A stretch of DNA of 64,000 nucleotides from the NCBI RefSeq assembly GCF_002237555.1, contig NZ_CP022540.1, forward strand, positions 1,620,501 to 1,684,500, in the 5' to 3' direction. Below are positions 35,157 to 44,149 of the stretch, in pieces. Positions within the stretch are counted from its first letter, which is position 1, and each line of letters begins with the position of its first letter. The translations under genes and the position numbers were made by a program. The notes beneath the pieces were generated by a model. The model made no database searches, was not told the origin of the DNA, and saw only the letters and a program-made list of their open reading frames with translations. Origin of the DNA: Antarctobacter heliothermus. Its GTDB lineage: Bacteria; Pseudomonadota; Alphaproteobacteria; Rhodobacterales; Rhodobacteraceae.

Positions 35157-35834
35157 ATGCCCGATATCACCGACAGGATTCTGGACGCCGCGCTGCTGCA
35201 TGTGCCTTTTGACGGCTGGTCAGAGCCCAGCTTTCGCGCCGCCGTGGCCGACGCTGATGTCGACCCGGTGGTGGCGCAGGGGCTTTTCCCGCGCGGGGCC
35301 GTCGATCTGGCGGTGGCCTATCACAAACGGGGTGACGCGGACATGTTGCGCCGAATCGCGGGCGCGGACCTTGCAGAGATGCGGTTTCGGGATCGCGTTG
35401 TCTTTGCCGTGCGCGCCCGGATCGAGGCTGCGGAGGATCGCGAGGCGGTGCGCCGGGGTACAACGTTGTTTGCGTTGCCGCCCTATGCGCCGGATGGCGC
35501 GCGGCTGATCTGGGGGACGGCGGATGCGATCTGGACCGCGCTGGGCGACACATCGCGGGATTTTAACTGGTACACCAAGCGAGCGACGCTGTCGGCGGTC
35601 TATTCCTCGACGGTGCTGTACTGGCTGGGGGACGATTCGCTGGGCAATGATCCGACATGGGCCTTTTTGGATCGCCGGATCGAGGATGTGATGCGGTTCG
35701 AAAAGGTGAAGGGGCAGCTGCGCGAGAACCGCCTGTTCGGCGCTTTGACAGCGGGGCCTGCGAAGATCCTTGAACGGGTCAAGGCTCCGTCGGGTGTGGA
35801 TGCGGATCTGCCCGGCGGCACGCCATCCCGCTGA
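35157..35834 (+). CDS. coq9: COQ9-family ubiquinone biosynthesis protein
   Basis: 225 residues from ATG 35157 behind GAAGG; an ATG three codons earlier (35148) is possible. COQ9 fold related to TetR repressors but without DNA-binding residues: FDGWSEPSFRAAVADADVD at the start, FPRGAVDLAVAYHKRGD, and the conserved TSRDFNWYTKRATLSAVYSSTVLYWL that lines the lipid pocket. It assists COQ7-type hydroxylation in ubiquinone synthesis. Followed by a quinone oxidoreductase gene. Confidence 0.9.
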   Translation: MPDITDRILDAALLHVPFDGWSEPSFRAAVADADVDPVVAQGLFPRGAVDLAVAYHKRGDADMLRRIAGADLAEMRFRDRVVFAVRARIEAAEDREAVRRGTTLFALPPYAPDGARLIWGTADAIWTALGDTSRDFNWYTKRATLSAVYSSTVLYWLGDDSLGNDPTWAFLDRRIEDVMRFEKVKGQLRENRLFGALTAGPAKILERVKAPSGVDADLPGGTPSR

Positions 35835-35925
35835 ACGCGCCTTTACAGCGCAGGCATCCCGGCCTGAAACCGCTTTGCCCCCTTCGCCCCGCTTGTTACC
35901 AGATTCCAAAAAGGGAGGCCTGACC

Positions 35926-36912
35926 ATGTCCGACACCATGCGCGCCATCGAGATCACCGAGCCGGGCGGCCCGGAGGTTCTGAAACTGACAACGCGGCCC
36001 GTGCCGCAGCCCGCCGCAGGGCAGGTGGTCATCAAGGTTGCCTATGCCGGGGTCAATCGCCCCGACGCGCTGCAACGCGCGGGCAACTATGCGCCGCCGG
36101 CGGGGGCCTCTGACCTGCCGGGGCTTGAAGCCTCGGGAGAGGTGGTTGCGATGGGGGCCGGGGTGGACGGGCTATCGCTGGGCGACACGGTCTGCGCGCT
36201 GCTGCCCGGGGGCGGATACGCGGAATACGTCGCGACCCCTGCGGCGCATTGCCTGCCGGTGCCCAAGGGGATGGGGCTAAAAGAGGCCGCTTGCCTGCCC
36301 GAGACGTTCTTCACCGTCTGGTCGAACGTGTTTCAGCGCGGCGGTTTGCAGGCGGGGGAGCGTTTCCTTGTGCATGGCGGGTCCAGTGGAATCGGGACGA
36401 CGGCGATCCAATTGGCCGCGCATTTCGGGGCGCGTGTCTTTGCCACCGCTGGGTCCGAGGCCAAGTGTCAGGCCTGCCGCGATCTGGGGGCAGAGCGGGC
36501 GATCAACTATCGCGAAGAAGATTTCGTCGAGGTGATGCGCGCGGCGGGCGGTGCCAACCTGATCCTCGACATGGTGGGGGGCGAGTATCTGCCGCGCAAC
36601 GTCAAGGCCCTGGCCGATGACGGGCGGTTGGTGCAGATCGCGTTTTTGCAAGGGCCGAAGGTGGCGCTTAACTTTGCGCAGGTCATGATGCGGCGGCTGA
36701 CGATCACCGGCAGCACCCTGCGCCCGCAAAGCGATCTGGCCAAGGCGCGCATCGCCGACGCGTTGCGCGCGCAGGTCTGGCCACTTCTGGATGCTGGGCT
36801 GGTGGCCCCAGTTATGGACAGCGCGTTCCCGTTGGATGAGGCCGCCGCTGCGCATGCGCGGATGGAAAGCTCGGGCCATATCGGGAAGATCGTTTTGAAG
36901 GTGGGCGACTAG
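35926..36912 (+). CDS. Zinc-free quinone oxidoreductase (MDR family, PIG3-like)
   Basis: 328 residues; ATG behind GGGAGG (35913-35918). Medium-chain reductase fold: an N-terminal GroES-like domain without zinc ligands (AGVNRPDALQRAGNY, LPGLEASGEV) and a Rossmann domain with HGGSSGIGTTAIQLA (about 146-160) for NADPH. It probably reduces quinones or reactive aldehydes. The position behind coq9 is suggestive of quinone metabolism, but it could be an independent stress enzyme. Confidence 0.88.
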   Translation: MSDTMRAIEITEPGGPEVLKLTTRPVPQPAAGQVVIKVAYAGVNRPDALQRAGNYAPPAGASDLPGLEASGEVVAMGAGVDGLSLGDTVCALLPGGGYAEYVATPAAHCLPVPKGMGLKEAACLPETFFTVWSNVFQRGGLQAGERFLVHGGSSGIGTTAIQLAAHFGARVFATAGSEAKCQACRDLGAERAINYREEDFVEVMRAAGGANLILDMVGGEYLPRNVKALADDGRLVQIAFLQGPKVALNFAQVMMRRLTITGSTLRPQSDLAKARIADALRAQVWPLLDAGLVAPVMDSAFPLDEAAAAHARMESSGHIGKIVLKVGD

Positions 36913-36947
36913 GAAGCCTGCGCAAGGCATGCTTGCAGCATGTCAGT

Positions 36948-36971
36948 GGGGTATTTTGACAGAGAAGAAAC
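36948..36971 (+). repeat. Copy 2 of the GGGTATTT...AGAAGAA 3'-end motif
   Basis: GGGGTATTTTGACAG followed by AGAAGAAAC, 35 bases behind the quinone oxidoreductase stop and preceded by hairpin CATGCT TGC AGCATG (36928-36942). Confidence 0.55.
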
Positions 36972-37014
36972 TGCGGGCGCGGCGCCGGAATTTGGGTCGT
37001 GCCCTGTTGACTGG

Positions 37015-37869
37015 TTACACGACCGCGCGGCGATAGAGGTGCCAAGTGGCGTGGCCGAGCACCGGCAGGACGATCACCAGCCCAAGCAGGAAGGGCAGGC
37101 TGCCCAGTACCAGTCCGGCGGTCACGATCGCCCCCCATGTCAGGATCACCTTGGGGTTCTGTCGTGTCACACGGAGCGAGGTCTGTACAGCCATCGGCAG
37201 TCCCACGCTGCGGTCTAGCAGCAGCGGGAAGGACACCACGCTGGTGGCCAGTACCGTCAGGGCAAAAACGCCGCCGATGCCGCAGCCCAGAACGATCATC
37301 AGCAGTCCGGGACCCGTCATCAGGCTGTCGATGAACGCCCCGGGTGAGGCGGGCATATCCGGCCCAAGCGTTATTCCATAAAGATGCGCTGCCAGCACGA
37401 GCCAAAGGCAAAAAATCACCGCCAGGTAGAGCCCCATTACGACGATGGCGGCAAAGCGCGGCCGTTCCAGCACCTTGAGCGCGCCGAGCCAGCCGATGTC
37501 TTCGCCCTCTTCCCGGCGGCGGCTGATCTCATACACGCCGACGGCCGTGACCGGGCCGAGCAGGGCAAAGCCTGCGATCATTGGAAAGATCAGCGGTATC
37601 AGCGACAGGTGATGCGCCGAGACCGCAAGGACAAGTCCGATGATCGGATAGAGCAGGACGAGGAACATGACGTCTGTGCGGCAGGCCTGAAAGTCGCGCC
37701 AACCTGCCTCCAGCGACTCGCGCAGGTCCTCTGCGGTGAGTTCACGGATGCGCGGCGGGGCGGCGACCTCGACCCCGCCAAGGTTTTGCGTTGAACGTGC
37801 CGCGTGGCGACCGGCAAGACCAAAGGCCTGCGCCAGCCAACTGCCGGGGTTTCCAATTGTCTGTGTCAT
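37015..37869 (-). CDS. DUF2189 integral membrane protein
   Basis: 284 residues from ATG 37869 behind GGAGAGGA; the open frame continues upstream without support. After a polar N-terminus with RELTAEDLRESLEAGWRDF (the DUF2189 entry motif) there are about six membrane helices (roughly 70-280), including PLIFPMIAGFALLGP and PFLLGLVIVLPVLGHATWH. The family is common in Rhodobacterales, often near cytochrome oxidase genes; its function is unknown. It ends convergent with the quinone oxidoreductase gene. Confidence 0.85.
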   Translation of the reverse strand: MTQTIGNPGSWLAQAFGLAGRHAARSTQNLGGVEVAAPPRIRELTAEDLRESLEAGWRDFQACRTDVMFLVLLYPIIGLVLAVSAHHLSLIPLIFPMIAGFALLGPVTAVGVYEISRRREEGEDIGWLGALKVLERPRFAAIVVMGLYLAVIFCLWLVLAAHLYGITLGPDMPASPGAFIDSLMTGPGLLMIVLGCGIGGVFALTVLATSVVSFPLLLDRSVGLPMAVQTSLRVTRQNPKVILTWGAIVTAGLVLGSLPFLLGLVIVLPVLGHATWHLYRRAVV

Positions 37870-38014
37870 GCGTCCTCTCCTAATGGCGTGGGAAGGCGCC
37901 AACCGGACAAGGGGCCGTCGCGCGGCGACGGACGGACCGGTCAGACGCGATTGTGCGTCAAAAGGTAGCATGGTTTTGGCGTGTTGCCTATCACAGTGGT
38001 GAGAGACGCGCCGA

Positions 38015-38965
38015 TCAGTGGGTGAAAAAACCCGGACCGCCCTGTGCCAGAAGGTCGGCAGCAAGGGAGCGGCCCATCTCTGCCCCGGTGCCGACGGGGC
38101 CGGTGATTTCGCCGGCGTAGGCCGCCGAGCCATCGGTTTTCAGGATCTCGCCACGCAGGCGCAAGGTGTCGCCGGTCTGTTCGGCCAGCGCCGCGATGGG
38201 GGTTTCGCAAGAGCCATCAAGTGCGGCGAGGAAGGCGCGTTCGGCGGCCAGCCGCAGGGCAGTGGGCGTGTCGTGGATCGCGGCCAGCATGTCTTGCGTG
38301 CGGGTATCGTCGGCGCGGCGTTCAATGCCGATGGCCCCCTGTGCCACGGCGGGAAGCATGTCGTCGGCTGAAATCGGGCTTTGCGGCACATGGCTCATGC
38401 CCAGCCGGTTCAGGCCCGCGCAGGCAAGGAAAGTGGCGCGCGCCACGCCCTCATTCAGCTTTTTCAGTCGGGTCTGCAGGTTGCCGCGAAACTCGACCAC
38501 GTGCAGGTCAGGGCGGCGGTGCAGCAATTGCGCGCGGCGGCGCAGGGACGAGGTGCCGACAACCGCGCCTTGTGGCAGGTCATGCAGGCTATCCGCATCG
38601 GGACAGATAAAGGCATCGCGCACGTCTTCGCGCGGCAGGTAGCAGTCCAACACAAGACCGGCAGGCTGTTCCGTCGGCATGTCCTTCATCGAATGCACGG
38701 CGATGTCGATCCGGCCTGCCAGCATCGCCTCTTCGATCTCTTTGGTGAACAGGCCCTTGTTGCCGATCTCCTTCAGAGGGCGGTCGGCGTCGATCATGCT
38801 GCGGTCGTCGCCGGTGGTCTTGATCACCACGATTTCGAACGCGTCCATCGGCAGGCCAAAGGCGGCGGCCAGACGGTCACGGGTTTCATGGGCCTGGGCC
38901 AGTGCCAGCGGAGAGCCGCGGGTGCCGAGTTTCAGCGGGGATTGGGGTGTGGGCAGATCGGTCAT
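38015..38965 (-). CDS. hemC: Hydroxymethylbilane synthase (porphobilinogen deaminase)
   Basis: 316 residues from ATG 38965; a TTG two codons earlier is less likely. It polymerises four porphobilinogens to hydroxymethylbilane. Motifs: KLGTRGSPLALAQA at the N-terminus, HSMKDMPTE (the cofactor-near loop with the catalytic Asp region), GTSSLRRRAQLL, and GSCETPIAALA with the Cys that carries the dipyrromethane cofactor. Divergent from hemE; the 155-bp gap must hold both promoters. Confidence 0.97.
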   Translation of the reverse strand: MTDLPTPQSPLKLGTRGSPLALAQAHETRDRLAAAFGLPMDAFEIVVIKTTGDDRSMIDADRPLKEIGNKGLFTKEIEEAMLAGRIDIAVHSMKDMPTEQPAGLVLDCYLPREDVRDAFICPDADSLHDLPQGAVVGTSSLRRRAQLLHRRPDLHVVEFRGNLQTRLKKLNEGVARATFLACAGLNRLGMSHVPQSPISADDMLPAVAQGAIGIERRADDTRTQDMLAAIHDTPTALRLAAERAFLAALDGSCETPIAALAEQTGDTLRLRGEILKTDGSAAYAGEITGPVGTGAEMGRSLAADLLAQGGPGFFTH

Positions 38966-39120
38966 GGGCAAGGGTTAGCGCGGCGGCGCGGGAAAGGAAA
39001 CGGGATTTGACAGGCTTGGGATGCGTCATGCGCGCCCGGTTTGGCCGCAGGCGGGCAAGGCTGCTTGACACGGGCGGGCCTGCATTGGACCAAGACAATC
39101 GAATTTGAGGAGCGAGCCGA

Positions 39121-40149
39121 ATGACCAAGACGATCCTGCGGGCCCTTGCGGGCGAGACACTGCCGACTCCGCCGATCTGGATGATGCGTCAGGCGGGGCG
39201 TTATCTGCCGGAGTACAAGGCGACGCGGGCCGAGGCGGGGGATTTCCTGTCGCTGTGCTACAACCCGGAGCTGGCGACAGAGGCGACCTTGCAGCCGATC
39301 CGGCGCTATGGCTTTGACGCGGCGATCCTGTTTGCCGATATCCTGCTGTTGCCGCAGGCGCTGGGCATGGACCTGTGGTTCGTGACCGGCGAGGGGCCAC
39401 GCCTGTCGACAATTACCTCGGACGCGGATTTCGACAAGCTGGGTCGGGGCGAGATGATCCACGACACGCTGAACCCGATCTATCAGACGGTGCGCAACCT
39501 GTCGGGGGCGCTGCCGTCAGAGACGACGCTGATTGGCTTTGCGGGGGCGCCGTGGACGGTGGCGACCTATATGATCGCGGGGCAGGGGACCAAGGATCAG
39601 GGCCCCGCCCATGCGCTGAAGGCAGAAAACCGCGCGCTGTTCGAAAAGATCATCGACCGGCTGACCGAGGCAACGATTGATTACCTGTCAGAGCAGGTGA
39701 AGGCGGGGGCAGAGGTGGTCAAGCTGTTCGATAGCTGGGCCGGGTCGCTGACGGATGAGGATTTTGATCGTTACGCGCTGGAACCGGCGCGCATCATCAC
39801 ACAAGAGTTGAAGCGGCGGCATCCGGGTCTGCCGGTCATCGCCTTCCCGCGTCAGGCGGGCGACAAATACATCGGTTTCCATCAGGCGTCCGGCGCGGAT
39901 TGCGTCGCGGTGGATGACAGCGTGACGCCGGAGTGGGCGGCGGAGCATGTGCAGGTGTCGGGCTGTGTGCAGGGCAACCTTGCCTCGTCACATATGGTCA
40001 CGGGCGGCGATGCGTTGGTCGCGGAAACGCAGCGCGTGGTGCAGGCCTTCCGCAACGGGCCGCATATCTTCAACCTTGGTCACGGGATCACGCCGGATGC
40101 AGACCCCGAGAACGTGCAGTTGATGATTGATACCGTGCGCGGGATGTAA
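39121..40149 (+). CDS. hemE: Uroporphyrinogen decarboxylase
   Basis: 342 residues; ATG behind GAGGAGCG. It decarboxylates the four acetate chains of uroporphyrinogen III. Signature [16 protein letters not shown] (about 19-34) and [13 protein letters not shown] (about 140-152) are diagnostic; the catalytic Asp lies in [12 protein letters not shown]. Full length. With hemC across the divergent promoter, it forms one haem biosynthesis pair. Confidence 0.97.
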   Translation: MTKTILRALAGETLPTPPIWMMRQAGRYLPEYKATRAEAGDFLSLCYNPELATEATLQPIRRYGFDAAILFADILLLPQALGMDLWFVTGEGPRLSTITSDADFDKLGRGEMIHDTLNPIYQTVRNLSGALPSETTLIGFAGAPWTVATYMIAGQGTKDQGPAHALKAENRALFEKIIDRLTEATIDYLSEQVKAGAEVVKLFDSWAGSLTDEDFDRYALEPARIITQELKRRHPGLPVIAFPRQAGDKYIGFHQASGADCVAVDDSVTPEWAAEHVQVSGCVQGNLASSHMVTGGDALVAETQRVVQAFRNGPHIFNLGHGITPDADPENVQLMIDTVRGM

Positions 40150-40154
40150 CGCGC

Positions 40155-41216
40155 TCAGATGTGGGCGGGTTGTCCCCGCCCACCCAGAATGGCGTCCATG
40201 CTCATCCCGCCGATCCACATGCAGAACAGCGCCAGCCATGCGGTGCCCGCAAAGATCGACCCGCCAGAGACGCCCGCGCCGATGGCGCAACCGCCTGCCA
40301 GCATCCCGCCAAAGCCCATCAGCACCGCGCCGATCATGGCGTTGCGCATCGGTGTTGGCCCTTCAAAGCCCTGAAACTTCAACTCGCGGGTTGCGGCGGC
40401 GGCAAGGAACGACCCCAGCACCACCCCCGGCACCAATCCGATGTCGAACTCCAGTACCGAATTGCGGTCGAGGAAGAACATCAGCGTATTGGCCGAGGGT
40501 CCGGTAAAGGTCAGGCTTTCGATCTGCACCGGCCCAAACGCGACCTGACTGAGGGCATAGGTCAGGCCATAGCCCACGGCGGCGGCAAACCCGACGCCTG
40601 AGGCAAAGACAAGGCGCGCAAATCCGATCCGGTTACGGCGGCTGAGTTCCAGTGCCAGAAGGGCGATCATGAGGCCGATCACCAGCCCGGCCACTCGGGG
40701 CAGGTGGGCGGCGGCCAGCAGGTCCATGTTGCGCCCGCCGCCGGTGATCCAAAGCGCCGCCAGCTTGTCCCGAACGGGTGACAGCCAGCCGGTCAGCGAC
40801 ATCTGCGCCACCACCGCAAAGATCAGTCCGGACACGACAGACCGCAGGTTTCCCGTCGCCGCCAGCACCAGCAGGCGGCCCGAACAGCCGCGCGCCAGCA
40901 CCATGCCCGCGCCAAACAGCAGCCCGCCAATGATCGCACCGGACCAACTGCCCGGCACCGCCATCATGCGGGCGTCGGATGTGTCGAGAAGGCCCAGCAG
41001 TTGCGCGCCCTGCACCCAGACCACGGCGGTGGAGAAGGTCAGCAACCAGACCGCCACCTTGTCCCGCATCATGCCGCGCGCGAATTCGACCGTGGCCGCG
41101 CGCAGGCAAAAGCGCGAGCGTTGTGCCGCGACGCCAAAGATCACTCCGGTGATCAGACCAAACAGCGCCGAGGTCGGGTTCTCACCGATGCGGTCGATCA
41201 GGGGAACGATATCCAT
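40155..41216 (-). CDS. YeeE/YedE-family sulfur-compound permease (TsuA-like)
   Basis: 353 residues from ATG 41216 behind AGGAG. About nine membrane helices. Conserved cysteines of the thiosulfate-uptake family are present: RSRFCLRAA, ARGCSGRLL and GGCAIGAGVSGG, which relay the thiosulfate ion through the pore. No TusA-like gene lies beside it, although this family often has one fused or adjacent. Convergent with hemE (five bases between the stops). Confidence 0.88.
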   Translation of the reverse strand: MDIVPLIDRIGENPTSALFGLITGVIFGVAAQRSRFCLRAATVEFARGMMRDKVAVWLLTFSTAVVWVQGAQLLGLLDTSDARMMAVPGSWSGAIIGGLLFGAGMVLARGCSGRLLVLAATGNLRSVVSGLIFAVVAQMSLTGWLSPVRDKLAALWITGGGRNMDLLAAAHLPRVAGLVIGLMIALLALELSRRNRIGFARLVFASGVGFAAAVGYGLTYALSQVAFGPVQIESLTFTGPSANTLMFFLDRNSVLEFDIGLVPGVVLGSFLAAAATRELKFQGFEGPTPMRNAMIGAVLMGFGGMLAGGCAIGAGVSGGSIFAGTAWLALFCMWIGGMSMDAILGGRGQPAHI

Positions 41217-41415
41217 CACAGCTGCTCCTTGCGCGTGTTGCGCAGCGTGATGCACCAAAGGGGCTTTGCCTTGCCTTGATGCAGATCATGGGGCGGAACG
41301 GAGTAGAACGGACGTTGCCTAGACAACGACGATTGCGGCAACGGCCCCTGTTCTGTGCGCTGATGCGGAGTAGGCGGGTCTCGCCAACCCTGAGATTTGG
41401 GCGTAATGCGAAATT

Positions 41416-42645
41416 ATGGCTCCTGTTTCCCTGAATGACGCGCACCAGTTACCACTGTGGCGGCGTCCCGCAGCCTTGTTGACGCTTATGGCGATCGCAA
41501 TGCCGCTGTCGTTCGCCACTTGGTCGGCGCTGCTCAACAACTTTGTTATCGAAGCTGCGAATTTCGATGGCAAGGACATCGGCGTACTGCACACGGTGCG
41601 CGAGATTCCCGGCTTTTTGGCCATCGGCGTGATCGCCGTGCTGTTGGTGATGCGCGAACAGGTGCTGGCGTTGGTGTCATTGGCGCTGTTGGCCGTGGCT
41701 ACGGCGCTGACTGCGATGTTTCCCAGCATGGGCGGGCTGCTGTTCATCACCCTGCTCAGTTCCATCGGTTTTCACTACTACGAGACGGTGAACCAGAGCC
41801 TGCAATTGCAATGGCTGCCCAAGGATCGCGCGCCGCAGATGCTGGGCTGGCTGATTGCCGCCGGCTCTGCGGCCACGCTGATCGCCTATGGTGCCATCGT
41901 GCTGACATGGCAGGCTTGGGAGCTGTCCTATAATTTCGTCTACATGGTGTCGGGTGGGCTGACGCTGGTCATTGTCGCATTCTGCGCGCTGGCCTATCCG
42001 CAATTCGAAAGCCCCAACCCGCAGGTCAAAAAGTTCATCCTGCGCCGCCGGTACTGGCTGTATTACGCGCTGCAGTTCATGTCGGGCGCGCGGCGGCAGA
42101 TCTTTGTCGTCTTTGCCGGGTTCATGATGGTCGAGCGGTTCGGGTTCGAAGTGCATGAGGTCACGGCGCTGTATCTGATCAACCTTGTCGCCAACATGGT
42201 GATCGGCCCGGTCTTTGGCCGCGCGGTGTTCAAGTTCGGGGAACGCAACACGCTGATTTTTGAATACGTCGGCCTGACTGTGGTGTTCCTGCTGTATGGC
42301 GGGATCTACTGGTTTGGATGGGGCGTGATCCTTGCCGCCACGCTGTATGTGATCGACCACCTGTTTTTCGCCATGGCGCTGGCGCTGAAAACCTACTTCC
42401 AGAAGATCGCCGATCCGGGGGATATCGCCCCCACCGCCGCCGTGGCCTTTACCATCAACCATATCGCGGCGGTCTTTCTGCCGTTTTTGCTGGGCTACCT
42501 CTGGCTGATCTCACCCGGGGCAGTGTTCGGTCTTGCCGCTGGTATGGCGCTGGTCAGTCTGGCGCTTGCGATGATGATCCCGCGCCACCCGGAACCGGGC
42601 AATGAAACAGTTTTTGGCGGGGTCATGGCGGCCCCGGCCGAGTAG
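41416..42645 (+). CDS. Major facilitator superfamily transporter
   Basis: 409 residues, about 12 hydrophobic helices. N-terminal half with PGFLAIGVIAVLLVMREQVLAL, central cytoplasmic loop ending KKFILRRRYWLYY, and second half with VVFAGFMMVERFGFEV. This subgroup is found mostly in Alphaproteobacteria and its substrate is unknown. Two bases separate it from the MATE gene, so both exporters are probably made from one message. Confidence 0.8.
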   Translation: MAPVSLNDAHQLPLWRRPAALLTLMAIAMPLSFATWSALLNNFVIEAANFDGKDIGVLHTVREIPGFLAIGVIAVLLVMREQVLALVSLALLAVATALTAMFPSMGGLLFITLLSSIGFHYYETVNQSLQLQWLPKDRAPQMLGWLIAAGSAATLIAYGAIVLTWQAWELSYNFVYMVSGGLTLVIVAFCALAYPQFESPNPQVKKFILRRRYWLYYALQFMSGARRQIFVVFAGFMMVERFGFEVHEVTALYLINLVANMVIGPVFGRAVFKFGERNTLIFEYVGLTVVFLLYGGIYWFGWGVILAATLYVIDHLFFAMALALKTYFQKIADPGDIAPTAAVAFTINHIAAVFLPFLLGYLWLISPGAVFGLAAGMALVSLALAMMIPRHPEPGNETVFGGVMAAPAE

Positions 42646-42647
42646 GT

Positions 42648-44057
42648 ATGGCAGCAGGCCCCACGCAGACGGACGGGCGGTTTCTGACCGGGTCCACGCT
42701 GGGCCATGTGGTCCGCATGACCCTGACCGGGGCGGCCGGGATTACCTTTGTGTTTATCGTCGATGCGGCGAACCTGTTCTGGGTGTCGCAACTGGGGCAG
42801 CCGATCCTGATGGCGGCCATCGGCTATGCCTTTGCCATCCAGTTCTTTACCGTCTCCATCGGCGTCGGGCTGATGGTTGGCACCACGGCACTGGTATCGC
42901 GCAGTATCGGGCGCGGTGAACGGGCGTTGGCGCGCGAACAGGGCGCGGCGGGGATGCTGCTGACCTTTCTGGTACAGGCCGTCACGGCGGGCACGGTGGT
43001 TGCGTTCCGGCGCGATTTTCTGGGCAACGTTGGTGCCAGTGGCGAGGTGCTGGATCTGGCCGCGCGCTATGTGGCGCTGTCGATGCCGTCGCTGGCGATC
43101 ATGGCCGTGGGCCTGTGTGGCAGTGCTGTGCTGCGTGCCGACGGGCTGGCGCGGCAGGCGATGATGGTCACCATGGGCGGCGGGATTATCATGCTGGGCG
43201 TCGACCCGGTGCTTATCTATGTGCTGGAGATGGGGCTGGATGGTGCCGCGCTCAGTGTCTGGATCTTTCGCGGCATTATGGCCGGGTTGGCGATCTGGTA
43301 CGCGGGGTTTCGACACGGGCTGCTGGCGCGGCCCTCGCTGGTCCTGTTGGTGCGCCACGCGCCCGCGTTGCTGCGGGTGGCGGTGCCTGCCATCGTGACG
43401 CAAATGGCCACGCCTTTCGGGAACTTCCTGTTGACCGGCTTTATCGCGGCCTATGGCGACAACGCGGTTGCGGCCTGGGCGGTGATCAACCGCCTGACGG
43501 TGGTGGCCTTTGGCGGGCTGTTCTCACTTGCGGGGGCGATTGGCGGCATCTTTGGCCAGAACTTTGGCGCGCGGCAGTTCGACCGCTTGCGCCAGACCTA
43601 TCGGGACGCGGCGCTGTTTTGCGTCTGCTACGCGGGCGTCGTCTGGCTGATCTTGATGGCGCTGACGGGGACGATTGCCAAGGGCTTCGGGCTGACGGCA
43701 GAGGGGGCCACGGTGCTGCGCGCCTTTACCCAGATCGGCGCGTTGTCCTTTACCCTTGGCGGGCTGCTGTTCGTGTCCAATGCTGCGGTCAATACGCTGG
43801 GTCGGCCGCTGTGGGCCTCTGTCCTCAGTTGGCTGCGCGATGGGCTGTTGTTGTGGCCTGCCGCAGTCTGGTTGACGGCGGGTTATGCGGCAGAGGGCGT
43901 GGTTTATGCGCAGGCGCTGGTTGGCGCGGTCATGGGCATTGTGGCCGGGGGATTGGGCTGGCGTTATGTCCGGACAATTGGCGACGGCCCGCTGCCAAAG
44001 GTCAACCTGCGGGAGCGGCGCGCATGGCGCGATCCCAATCGCTGGCGGCGGCGCTAG
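42648..44057 (+). CDS. MATE-family efflux transporter
   Basis: 469 residues, 12 membrane helices in two related halves (starting GHVVRMTLTGAAGITFVFIV and RVAVPAIVTQMATPFGNFLL). It is expected to export cationic compounds in exchange for Na+ or H+. The C-terminus is basic (RERRAWRDPNRWRRR). Its stop overlaps the end of a small convergent gene. Confidence 0.88.
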   Translation: MAAGPTQTDGRFLTGSTLGHVVRMTLTGAAGITFVFIVDAANLFWVSQLGQPILMAAIGYAFAIQFFTVSIGVGLMVGTTALVSRSIGRGERALAREQGAAGMLLTFLVQAVTAGTVVAFRRDFLGNVGASGEVLDLAARYVALSMPSLAIMAVGLCGSAVLRADGLARQAMMVTMGGGIIMLGVDPVLIYVLEMGLDGAALSVWIFRGIMAGLAIWYAGFRHGLLARPSLVLLVRHAPALLRVAVPAIVTQMATPFGNFLLTGFIAAYGDNAVAAWAVINRLTVVAFGGLFSLAGAIGGIFGQNFGARQFDRLRQTYRDAALFCVCYAGVVWLILMALTGTIAKGFGLTAEGATVLRAFTQIGALSFTLGGLLFVSNAAVNTLGRPLWASVLSWLRDGLLLWPAAVWLTAGYAAEGVVYAQALVGAVMGIVAGGLGWRYVRTIGDGPLPKVNLRERRAWRDPNRWRRR

Positions 44058-44149
44058 ACCGCACCGCGCAGGGCGAAGACCAGGATCGCTAGCGCGATCA
44101 CGGCGGTCAGCACCCAGAACACGCGCAAGATGCGGCCACGGCTAGTCAT
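44054..44149 (-). CDS. 31-residue putative membrane peptide overlapping the flavo-reductase gene
   Basis: Short frame with ATG at 44149 lying inside the end of the reductase gene (ATGACTAG: the reductase TAG is five bases into it). GGAG lies ten bases upstream. Product: basic N-terminus (MTSRGRILR), then one hydrophobic helix (VFWVLTAVIALAILVFAL) and an RGAV tail, a single-span inner-membrane peptide by the positive-inside rule. The overlap implies coupled translation. No known family. Confidence 0.5.
   Translation of the reverse strand: MTSRGRILRVFWVLTAVIALAILVFALRGAV

Noticed and set aside
39121..40149. A haem gene cluster as a novel system
   Set aside because: hemC and hemE are an ordinary divergent pair and hemF is separate; nothing unusual in their sequences.
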